Positions 40,841 through 47,637 of a stretch of DNA of 64,000 nt are shown in pieces. Made by a program: the position numbers and the translations under genes. Origin of the DNA: Hyphomonadaceae bacterium (GTDB lineage Bacteria > Pseudomonadota > Alphaproteobacteria > Caulobacterales > Aquidulcibacteraceae). A model generated the notes under the pieces. That model did not search any database and was not told the origin of the DNA. It saw only the letters and a program-made list of their open reading frames with translations. Location of the stretch: positions 1 to 64,000 of the forward strand of contig JAEUMQ010000007.1 of NCBI GenBank assembly GCA_016791425.1, given 5' to 3'. Position 1 is the first letter of the stretch; each line of letters begins with the position of its first letter.

Positions 40841-41725
40841 ATGGCAATTCGAACGCTCGGCATCCGACAATTGGCGCCAACCTTCGCGGCCGAGATCAGC
40901 CGGCTGAATCTCGCGCTTCCGCTTGCGCCCCGGGACCTCACGGCCGTCGTCGAAGCGCTCGACCGGTATGGCGTCGCGGTCTTTCCCGGACAGAACCTGA
41001 CGATGCAGCAGCAGATCGCCTTCAGCGAGCTGCTCGGTCCGCTGGAGAATTCCGACGAAGGCAGCCCGACCTACCAGGAATTCCGCCGCGAGCACGAATT
41101 CGCCGACGGCCGGGTCTCGGAAGTGTCCAATCTTGTCCGCGGCGGCGACCTGCTCGAGCTGGCCGACATGCGCCGCCTCTACCAGTTCGCGAACGAGCTC
41201 TGGCACTCCGACAGCACCTTCCGCCCGGTCCGCGCGCGCTACACCATTCTCTCGGCCGTCAAAGTGCCCGCCTCGGGCGGCGACACCGAGTTCGCGGACG
41301 TCGTCGGCGCCTATGACGCGCTGCCGGCGGACATCAAGGAGGACATCGAAAGCCTCGTCGGCGTCCACAGTCCAACCGCGGTGATGGAGACGCTCGGCGC
41401 CCTGCAGGCCGACGGCGGCGGATTCCAATCGACCTACGGCCTTCAACGCCGGCCGCTCGTCGAAACCCATCCCGGCTCCGGGCGCCGCTTCCTCTCCGTC
41501 CCGTCGCACTGCTCGCACATCGAAGGAATGTCGCTGCCGGAAGGTCGCTCGCTCCTCTTCTATCTGCGCGAGCACGCCACCCAGCCGCGCTTCCGCTATC
41601 GTCATGCCTGGACGCCGGGCGACCTGGTGGTCTGGGACGATCGCTCGACCCTTCATCGCGCGTGCCGATACAAAGAGCGCAACGAACCGCGCCAACTTGT
41701 AAGAACAGTCGTGCAGGACCGCTGA
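40841..41725 (+). CDS. TfdA/TauD-family Fe(II)/2-oxoglutarate dioxygenase (A2)
   Basis: 294 residues. Triad His122, Asp124 (ELWHSDSTFRP) and His272 (RSTLHRACR), the same positions as in A1 at 29205. Shared blocks include KVPASGGDTEFAD, PSHCSHIEGMS and GPLENSD. TfdA-like enzymes oxidise the side chain of aryloxy acids to release a phenol; whether this one does so is an inference from family resemblance. It is followed by the MmgE/PrpD gene (25 bp) and probably by a transporter in one transcript. Confidence 0.88.
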   Translation: MAIRTLGIRQLAPTFAAEISRLNLALPLAPRDLTAVVEALDRYGVAVFPGQNLTMQQQIAFSELLGPLENSDEGSPTYQEFRREHEFADGRVSEVSNLVRGGDLLELADMRRLYQFANELWHSDSTFRPVRARYTILSAVKVPASGGDTEFADVVGAYDALPADIKEDIESLVGVHSPTAVMETLGALQADGGGFQSTYGLQRRPLVETHPGSGRRFLSVPSHCSHIEGMSLPEGRSLLFYLREHATQPRFRYRHAWTPGDLVVWDDRSTLHRACRYKERNEPRQLVRTVVQDR

Positions 41726-41750
41726 GAACGGCGCACTGCGGAGGAAACGC

Positions 41751-43301
41751 ATGATCGGTCGACGGGCATTTCTGAGCGGCTCGGCGCTTCTGGGCCCGGC
41801 GCTGCTCGCGCAATCCGCAGCGGCGCAAACCGTGACGCCGACGGCGGCGCCGGCCGCTGCGCCAGCAAGGCCCCGCTTCTCCTATGTGGAAACCCGCGGC
41901 GCCCCGAGCCCGGCGATGCCGCTCGAAACCCGCGCCTTCGCCGCGCACGCAGTGAAAGTGCAATTCGCCGACCTCGACGAAGCGACCCGCAAGAAAGCCA
42001 AGCGCAGGATCCTCGATCTCTTCGGTTGCGCGCTCGGCGGCGTCCACGCCTCCGGCAATGCCGCGCTCGTGCGCATGCTGCAGGCGCAGCGCGGACCGCA
42101 GGAAGCGTCCGTCATCGGCTATCGCGCCAGGCTGCCCGCCGCCGAAGCGGCGATGGCCAACGCCATCATCTCGCGCTCCTACGATTACGAAGTGATGACC
42201 GTCGTCGTCGGCGACCGGCTCATCGGCTCGCACAATTCCCCGACCACCTGCTTCACCGCGCTCGCCCTCGCGGAACGCGCGCGCCTTTCCGGCGCCGACT
42301 TCCTCACCGCGCTCGTTGTCGGCGACGACATCGCCGCGCGCATGCTCGCCGCATCCGGGCTCGATCTCGGCATGGGCTGGGACGCCTCCTCCGTGTTCAC
42401 CGCGATCGCCGCCGCCGCCATCGGCGCGCGCCTTGTCGGCGCCACAGAGGAGCAGGCGCAAGACGCGCTCGGGCTTGCGGTCGATATGGTGTGCGGCACG
42501 ACCCAAAGCGTCTGGGACGGCGCGCCCGGCTGGAAATTCGTCGGCGGCGCCTCCGCGCGCAACGGAATCTTCGCCGCGCAGCTCGCCAAGACCGGAGAAT
42601 GGCCCGGCATCCGCGACGCCCTGCGCGCCCCTTACGCGCTCTACGGACAATTCACGCCCGGTCTCGTCGATCCACCCGCGCTCATCGCCGATCTCGGCGC
42701 CAAGTTCTACGGGGAGGAATATTTCAAGCCGTATCCGTCCTGCGCCGCCACGCACATGATGCACGAATGCGCCTTCCAGCTGCGCGAGGCGCATCATCCT
42801 GCCCCGGAGGATATTCGCAGCGTCGAGGTGCGCATCCCCGGCTTCGTCCTCTCCACCGCGCTCGCGCAGGCCTTCGAGCCCGGCCGCGATCCGCACACCG
42901 TGGCGAACTTCAATATCCGCTATCAATCCGCCACCGGCCTGCTGCGCGGCCCGATCCGCCTCGAGCATTACGCGCCCGAGGCGATCAACGCGCCGGAGAT
43001 CGCCGCGCTCATCGGCAAGCTCAAGCTCGCCGCCCTGCGCGAGGGCGAAACCGGAATCGTGATCGACGTCGCGATGCGCGACGGACGCGTGCTCACCCAG
43101 CGCCATTCCGGCACGCCGATGCGCAATCCCGCCATCCGCGCCAGCACCGACGCGGAGATTCTCGAGAAGTTCATGGGCCAGGCCGCGTTTTCAAACGCCG
43201 TCACGCCGCAGACCGCGCGTCAGATCGCCGAACGCATCGACTCCATCGAGCGCGAGCGCGACATCCGCAGCCTCGTCAGCCTCATGCGCGGGCGGGCCTA
43301 G
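41751..43301 (+). CDS. MmgE/PrpD-family protein with Tat-like signal
   Basis: 516 residues, preceded by GGAGG. The N-terminus MIGRRAFLSGSALLGPALLA then SAAAQ is a clear Tat-type signal peptide, followed by a Pro/Ala linker. The body has MmgE/PrpD features: KKAKRRILDLFGCALGG, ANAIISRSYDYEVM, GDDIAARMLAASG, KPYPSCAATHMMHECA. Known relatives (2-methylcitrate dehydratase, cis-aconitate decarboxylase, iminodisuccinate epimerase) work in the cytosol. A periplasmic member suggests dehydration, decarboxylation or isomerisation of a carboxylate outside the cytosol. Confidence 0.86.
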   Translation: MIGRRAFLSGSALLGPALLAQSAAAQTVTPTAAPAAAPARPRFSYVETRGAPSPAMPLETRAFAAHAVKVQFADLDEATRKKAKRRILDLFGCALGGVHASGNAALVRMLQAQRGPQEASVIGYRARLPAAEAAMANAIISRSYDYEVMTVVVGDRLIGSHNSPTTCFTALALAERARLSGADFLTALVVGDDIAARMLAASGLDLGMGWDASSVFTAIAAAAIGARLVGATEEQAQDALGLAVDMVCGTTQSVWDGAPGWKFVGGASARNGIFAAQLAKTGEWPGIRDALRAPYALYGQFTPGLVDPPALIADLGAKFYGEEYFKPYPSCAATHMMHECAFQLREAHHPAPEDIRSVEVRIPGFVLSTALAQAFEPGRDPHTVANFNIRYQSATGLLRGPIRLEHYAPEAINAPEIAALIGKLKLAALREGETGIVIDVAMRDGRVLTQRHSGTPMRNPAIRASTDAEILEKFMGQAAFSNAVTPQTARQIAERIDSIERERDIRSLVSLMRGRA

Positions 43302-43304
43302 AGG

Positions 43305-44657
43305 ATGGAGACGGCGTCTGCATCGGCGAACGCCGCCGCGCCCGGCGAGGCGGCGACCGAGGAGGTGACGCCGCTCAACCGCGTCGTCGCCGGCGCCGCG
43401 GCGGGCACGGTGATCGAGTATTATGATTTCGGCATCTATGCGGTTCTCGCCGTCGCGCTCGGCCACGCCTTTTTCCCCCCGGACGATCCCAGCCTCGGCG
43501 TCCTGCTCGCGGTCGCTTCCACCGGCGTCGCGTTCGTCGTGCGCCCGCTCGGCGGCATGCTCTTCGGCATGATGAGCGACCGGATCGGCCGCAAGTTCAC
43601 CTTCATGACGACGCTCTTCGTGATGAGCGGCGCCACCATCCTGATGGGCCTGACGCCGAACTACGCCACGATCGGCGTCGCCGCGCCGATCATCATCGTC
43701 GGCCTCAGAGTGCTCCAGGGGCTTGCGGTCGGCGGCGAGTACGCGGCCGCATCGACTTACGTCATCGAGCATTCGCCCGATCACAAGCGCGGCTACTACA
43801 CCGGCTGGCTCGGCGGCATGACCGGCGGCTCGCTCGTGCTCGCGCTGCTGGCGGTGGTCGCCACGCAACGTTCGCTCCCCCCGGAAGCCTTCCAGGCCTG
43901 GGGCTGGAGGTTTCCCTTCCTCTACGCGGCGGGGCTCCTGCTCATCGCGCTCTATATCCGCACGCGGCTGCGCGAATCCCCGGTCTTCCGGCGCCTCGCA
44001 GCGAGCGGGCGGCTCGCCAAGACGCCGCTTCGCGACGTCCTCGCCGATCCCAAGGCGCTCGGCCGCATCATGGCCGTGGCGTTCGGCGTGTGCACGCCGC
44101 AGATCACCTCCGGCCTCATCGGGTCGATGCTGGCGCTCTACTACATGCAGACGAGCGGCGGCGTGGAGCCGAGCCACGCCACGCTCCTGCTGGCGGTCGG
44201 TTGCCTCGCGGCGATGCCGATGACCATTCTCGCCGGCGCGCTGTCGGACAAGCTCGGCCGCAAGCCGGTGCAGATCACCGGCATGGCGCTGGGCGCAATC
44301 GGGTTCATCCCGCTCTTCCACTATCTGCCGGCGGCGGCGGCATCTTCATCCGCTCTCGCCTATGTGCTGATCATCCTGCTCCAGGTTCCCTCATCCCTGG
44401 TGGTGGGCCCCGCCTTCGCGACCATCACGGAATCCTTTCCCGCCGCGCAGCGCACCACCTCGGCCGCGATCGCCTTCTCCACCGGCGGCGTGATCGGCGG
44501 CTTCTCGCCGGCCGTCGCGCTCTGGCTCGCCAAGACGTATGGCGACATCAATTGGGGCCTCGCCTACGCGATCGCCGTCCTGACGGCCGGCATGGTGATC
44601 AATCTCCTGTGGGTGCGCGAAAGCAGCCGCATCCAATTGAGCGCCGACGCATCCTGA
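43305..44657 (+). CDS. MFS transporter, metabolite:H+ symporter (MHS)-like
   Basis: 450 residues with 12 membrane segments. MHS-type signatures: GTVIEYYDFGIYAVLA in TM1, RPLGGMLFGMMSDRIGRK after TM2, GLAVGGEYAAASTYV in TM4, GALSDKLGRKPVQ in the second half. MHS proteins import organic acids such as 2-oxoglutarate, citrate or shikimate. It starts 3 bp after the MmgE/PrpD stop, so both are co-translated and the transporter may import that enzyme's product. Confidence 0.9.
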   Translation: METASASANAAAPGEAATEEVTPLNRVVAGAAAGTVIEYYDFGIYAVLAVALGHAFFPPDDPSLGVLLAVASTGVAFVVRPLGGMLFGMMSDRIGRKFTFMTTLFVMSGATILMGLTPNYATIGVAAPIIIVGLRVLQGLAVGGEYAAASTYVIEHSPDHKRGYYTGWLGGMTGGSLVLALLAVVATQRSLPPEAFQAWGWRFPFLYAAGLLLIALYIRTRLRESPVFRRLAASGRLAKTPLRDVLADPKALGRIMAVAFGVCTPQITSGLIGSMLALYYMQTSGGVEPSHATLLLAVGCLAAMPMTILAGALSDKLGRKPVQITGMALGAIGFIPLFHYLPAAAASSSALAYVLIILLQVPSSLVVGPAFATITESFPAAQRTTSAAIAFSTGGVIGGFSPAVALWLAKTYGDINWGLAYAIAVLTAGMVINLLWVRESSRIQLSADAS

Positions 44658-44733
44658 ACGCTTGAACCGCGCGCGGCGCATTCACATTGACCCCGCATTC
44701 TGCCGCCATCATCTTCAGCGGTCCGCCGCTGGA

Positions 44734-45201
44734 ATGATCGCGATGCCCGCCAAGCCGCCGGGAAAGAGCAAGGTCGCCCAACCGAAGAAGCCCGCCGCGA
44801 AAGCGGTGAGGCTTCTCTCCGGCGGCAATCCGCAGATCGCGAAGGGCTACGGCGACGCGCCCGTCCAGGCCTACATCGCCGCCATCCCGGACTGGAAGCA
44901 GGACCTCGCCCGCCGCCTCGACGCGCTCATCGTCCGCGCCGTCCCCGGCGTGAAGAAGGCCGTGAAATGGAACTCCCCTTTCTACGGCGTCGAGGAGGGC
45001 GCGTGGTTCCTGAGCTTTCATTGCTTCACGAAGTACGTGAAAGTGGCGTTCTTCCGCGGCGCGCGCCTGCAGCCGCCGCCGCCCGGCGCATCCAAGCAGG
45101 AGGACGTGCGTTATCTCGACATCCGCGAGGACGGTTTCGACGAAGCGCAATTCCTCAAATGGGTGAAAGCCGCCAGCAGGCTGCCCGGCGAACGCATGTG
45201 A
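44734..45201 (+). CDS. DUF1801 protein (first of a tandem pair)
   Basis: 155 residues from ATG (another ATG three codons on). A basic Lys/Pro-rich start is followed by the YdhG/DUF1801 pattern: YGDAPVQAYIAAIPDWK, DALIVRAVPGVKKAVKWNSP, FHCFTKYVKVAFFRGA, DIREDGFDEAQFLKWVKAA. The fold is common in stress- and metal-related small proteins with no known reaction. The next gene encodes a second DUF1801 protein. Confidence 0.82.
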   Translation: MIAMPAKPPGKSKVAQPKKPAAKAVRLLSGGNPQIAKGYGDAPVQAYIAAIPDWKQDLARRLDALIVRAVPGVKKAVKWNSPFYGVEEGAWFLSFHCFTKYVKVAFFRGARLQPPPPGASKQEDVRYLDIREDGFDEAQFLKWVKAASRLPGERM

Positions 45202-45223
45202 GGCGCGCAAAGCGAGAGACGCC

Positions 45224-45655
45224 ATGAAGAAGACGACACGCGCCGCGACGAAGAAGAGCCCCGCCGGGCCGGCGACCCAAAACCCATCGAAGCTCATCGA
45301 CGCGCGCATCAAGGAACTCGGCGATTGGCGCGGCCGAACGCTCGCTCATGTCCGTACACTGATCAAGGCGGCGATCCCCGACGTGGTCGAAGAATGGAAG
45401 TGGCGCGGCGTTCCGGTCTGGGAGAAGGACGGCATCATCTGCACCGGCGAGACCTACAAGGCCGTGGTCAAGCTCACCTTCGCCAAGGGCGCCGCGCTCG
45501 CCGATCCCAAGCGGCTGTTCAATTCGAGCCTTGAGGGCAATGTGCGCCGCGCCATTGACATCGGCGAGAACGACAAGATCGACGCCAAAGCGCTTCAGGC
45601 GCTCGTCCGCGCCGCCGCCGCGCTCAACGGCGCCAAGCGGAAGAAGCCTGCCTGA
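45224..45655 (+). CDS. DUF1801 protein (second of a tandem pair)
   Basis: 143 residues. A Lys/Ala-rich N-terminus (1-25) leads into LIDARIKELGDWRGRTLAHV, AIPDVVEEWKWRGVPVWEKD, TYKAVVKLTFAKGA and DIGENDKIDAKALQALV, again DUF1801 but clearly diverged from the preceding gene. It lies 22 bp downstream of it, so both are probably transcribed together. Function unknown. Confidence 0.82.
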   Translation: MKKTTRAATKKSPAGPATQNPSKLIDARIKELGDWRGRTLAHVRTLIKAAIPDVVEEWKWRGVPVWEKDGIICTGETYKAVVKLTFAKGAALADPKRLFNSSLEGNVRRAIDIGENDKIDAKALQALVRAAAALNGAKRKKPA

Positions 45656-45694
45656 AGCGTTGACCCCGCCGCGCCCGGGGCCTAGCCAGTCCCC

Positions 45695-46351
45695 ATGACT
45701 CGCCGCCTCTCCATGACGCTGCCGGACGGCCGCAACGTGCACGTCCACCTGCACAAGGGCGACCTGCCCGACAATATCGGCTTTTCCAGCGCCGTCGCCA
45801 TCGACAGCGAGACGATGGGCCTCTCCCTCGTCCGCGACCGGCTCTGCCTGGTGCAGCTCTATGACGGCGGCGAGGCGGCCCATTGCGTCCAGATCGCCAA
45901 GGACGGCGATGCGCCCAACCTGAAGCGCCTGCTCTCCGACACCGCGATCCTCAAGCTTCTGCACTTCGCGCGCTTCGATCTTGCGATGTTCATGCGCGAT
46001 CTCGGCGTGTGGTGCGCGCCGGTCTATTGCACCAAGACGGCCTCCAAGCTCGCCCGCACCTACACCGATCGCCACGGACTGAAGGATTGCCTGAAGGAGC
46101 TCCTCGGTCGCGACATCTCCAAGGAGCAGCAGAGCTCCGATTGGGGCGCGGAAAATCTCACCGACGCGCAGCTCACCTACGCCGCCGCCGACGTGCTGCA
46201 TCTGCATGCGTTGAAGGCGAAGCTCGACGAGATACTCATCCGCGAAGGCCGCGCCGAGCTGGCGCAGGCCTGCTTCGACTTCCTCCCCAGCCGCGCCGCC
46301 CTCGACCTCGCCGGCTGGGACGAAGTGGACATCTTCGCCCACTCTTCGTGA
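45695..46351 (+). CDS. nrnC: NrnC-like 3'-5' exoribonuclease (nanoRNase, RNase D fold)
   Basis: 218 residues, only the DEDDy exonuclease domain, without the HRDC domain of RNase D. Catalytic residues: Asp37 and Glu39 (AIDSETMGL), Asp95 (HFARFDLAMF), Tyr162 and Asp166 (YAAADVLHL). This length and composition match NrnC of Bartonella, Brucella and Caulobacter relatives, which degrades 2-5-nt RNAs, replacing Orn in many alphaproteobacteria. Confidence 0.88.
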   Translation: MTRRLSMTLPDGRNVHVHLHKGDLPDNIGFSSAVAIDSETMGLSLVRDRLCLVQLYDGGEAAHCVQIAKDGDAPNLKRLLSDTAILKLLHFARFDLAMFMRDLGVWCAPVYCTKTASKLARTYTDRHGLKDCLKELLGRDISKEQQSSDWGAENLTDAQLTYAAADVLHLHALKAKLDEILIREGRAELAQACFDFLPSRAALDLAGWDEVDIFAHSS

Positions 46352-46373
46352 TCGCAGAATAGAGCGCCGATTT

Positions 46374-46470
46374 CTTCCCCCGCCACCGGCCGCTGAAGAT
46401 TTCGAGATCGCTCCGCGATCTCACAGGGGGCAGGTGGTCGCGAAACGACCGGAGGGCGCGCAACAGCCTC
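46374..46470. repeat. Divergent copy of dispersed palindromic repeat
   Basis: The second half (46434-46459), GGTGGTCGCGAAACGACCGG then AGGGCG, matches the repeats at 55837 and 60815. The first half is replaced by another strong hairpin, GAGATCGC-TCC-GCGATCTC (46404-46422). Located between the convergent nrnC and antitoxin genes. Confidence 0.6.
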
Positions 46471-46478
46471 AGACAGCG

Positions 46479-46769
46479 CTATGCCGTCTCTTCCACGGCC
46501 GCAAGCCTGACGCCTAGCGCCTTCAGCACACGCAGCACCGTCGCGAACTCCGGATTGCCGTCCTTGCTCAGCGCACGATAAAGCGCCTCGCGCGCCAGTC
46601 CGGTCTCTCGCGCCACTTCGGTCATGCCGCGTGCCCGTGCTGCGTCGCCGATCGCCGCCGCAATAAGCGCAGGATCGCCATCCTCGAACGCCGCTTCCAG
46701 ATAGCGAGCGATGCGCTCAGGTGTGTCCAACTGCTCCGCTGCGTCCCAGGGTCGGGTCTTCACCTTCAC
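46479..46769 (-). CDS. HigA-like antitoxin (HI1420-type addiction module antidote)
   Basis: 96 residues from a GTG that overlaps the toxin stop codon (GTGA), with GGAG 8 nt or so upstream. RPWDAAEQLDTPERIARYLE and ALIAAAIGDAARARGMTEVA, then the helix-turn-helix TGLAREALYRALSKDGNPEF, are typical of the HI1420-type antidote family. It should bind the toxin and repress the operon at the palindrome upstream of the toxin gene. Confidence 0.9.
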   Translation of the reverse strand: MKVKTRPWDAAEQLDTPERIARYLEAAFEDGDPALIAAAIGDAARARGMTEVARETGLAREALYRALSKDGNPEFATVLRVLKALGVRLAAVEETA

Positions 46770-47062
46770 GTCTCCAACTCCTGCGCCATCTTTTGCGCCG
46801 CCCTGATGTCCTTCGCCTGTGTGCGTTTGTCGCCGCCGCACAAGAGCACCACCAGAGTGTCGCCGCGCTGTACGAAATACAGACGATAGCCCGGTCCGTA
46901 ATCGATCCGCAGCTCGAGCACACCGCCGCCAACTGTCTTCACGTCGCCCGGATTTCCCAAAGAGAGGCGCCGAATACGAACATTGATCCGGGCGCGCGCA
47001 CGCTCGTCCTTCAGATCCGTCAGCCATTCGGCAAACGCATGAGTCTGACGAATCTCCGGCAC
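46766..47062 (-). CDS. RelE/HigB-like toxin (HI1419 family)
   Basis: 98 residues, GTG start. RelE-fold features: TLDLKD-like helix (EWLTDLKDERARARINVRI), GGGVLELRIDYGPGYRLYF and VVLLCGGDKRTQAKDI. The basic and aromatic residues at the C-terminal strand suit an mRNA endonuclease acting on the ribosome. The toxin precedes the antitoxin, the order normal for the HigBA-like HI1419/HI1420 pair. No Shine-Dalgarno sequence is seen, which may keep toxin synthesis low. Confidence 0.9.
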   Translation of the reverse strand: MPEIRQTHAFAEWLTDLKDERARARINVRIRRLSLGNPGDVKTVGGGVLELRIDYGPGYRLYFVQRGDTLVVLLCGGDKRTQAKDIRAAQKMAQELET

Positions 47063-47070
47063 GAGGGAAT

Positions 47071-47086
47071 GTAACTTATAAGGTAC
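47071..47086. promoter_or_regulatory. Palindromic operator of the toxin-antitoxin pair
   Basis: GTAACTTATAAGGTAC is palindromic except at one pair of positions. It lies 8 bp upstream of the toxin GTG and contains a TATAAG-like core, so an antitoxin bound here would block the promoter. Confidence 0.55.
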
Positions 47087-47107
47087 ACGAAGTCAACGCT
47101 GCGCGGC

Positions 47108-47554
47108 CTAAAGCAGCATCCCGCGCGCGTTCAGCACCGGCTTGCGCAGCGCCGCGAGCACGAGCCCGACGCCAGCGCGCACGAGCACCCAGATCGCCAC
47201 CACGATCGAGATCCCGAACGCGACCGAGCTCATCCCCGGGAAGAACGCCAGCAACGAGCCCAGCGTCCACACCGCCGCGCCGATCACGATCGTCCGCAGC
47301 GCCTGCTCATGATGCGTGGTCGCCCATGGCATGCCCTCGCGCCGGTTGGACGAAGCGATGGCGATCGCGGCGATGCCGAACGCGAGCCCCACGAACGTGA
47401 TGGGCGGTCCGGTGAAGAGATAGATCGCGAACGCCGCAAGCGTGAGCGAATGAACGATGATCACCTTGCCGCGGTGGCTTTTCAGCGGATCGGTGCGCTT
47501 CGGCGCCGGCCGCTGCGGCCGGCGCGGCCGAAAGGGGGTGACGTTGTCTTCCAT
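47108..47554 (-). CDS. Small membrane protein of unknown function
   Basis: 148 residues from an ATG preceded by GGGGGCG. A basic, Pro/Arg-rich cytosolic N-terminus (about 1-28, FRPRRPQRPAPKRTDP) is followed by about four hydrophobic segments (32-48, 52-68, 85-105, 110-135). No catalytic motif. It follows the putA stop by 72 bp (upstream) on the same strand. I do not recognise the family. Confidence 0.65.
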   Translation of the reverse strand: MEDNVTPFRPRRPQRPAPKRTDPLKSHRGKVIIVHSLTLAAFAIYLFTGPPITFVGLAFGIAAIAIASSNRREGMPWATTHHEQALRTIVIGAAVWTLGSLLAFFPGMSSVAFGISIVVAIWVLVRAGVGLVLAALRKPVLNARGMLL

Positions 47555-47637
47555 GCTCGCCCCCAAATATGCGCCGCGCCGCCAAAATTGCGACCCCTAA
47601 ACGCCGCCGGGCGCGCAGGGCCTGACTCGCGTAGGGC

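Noticed and set aside
39691-41316. 541-codon plus-strand frame overlapping lysR and dioxygenase A2 in another frame
   Set aside because: Arg-rich translation with no recognisable domain; lysR and A2 explain the region.
45000-45230. Plus-strand and minus-strand small frames overlapping the DUF1801 genes
   Set aside because: They are alternative-frame shadows of the two DUF1801 genes.
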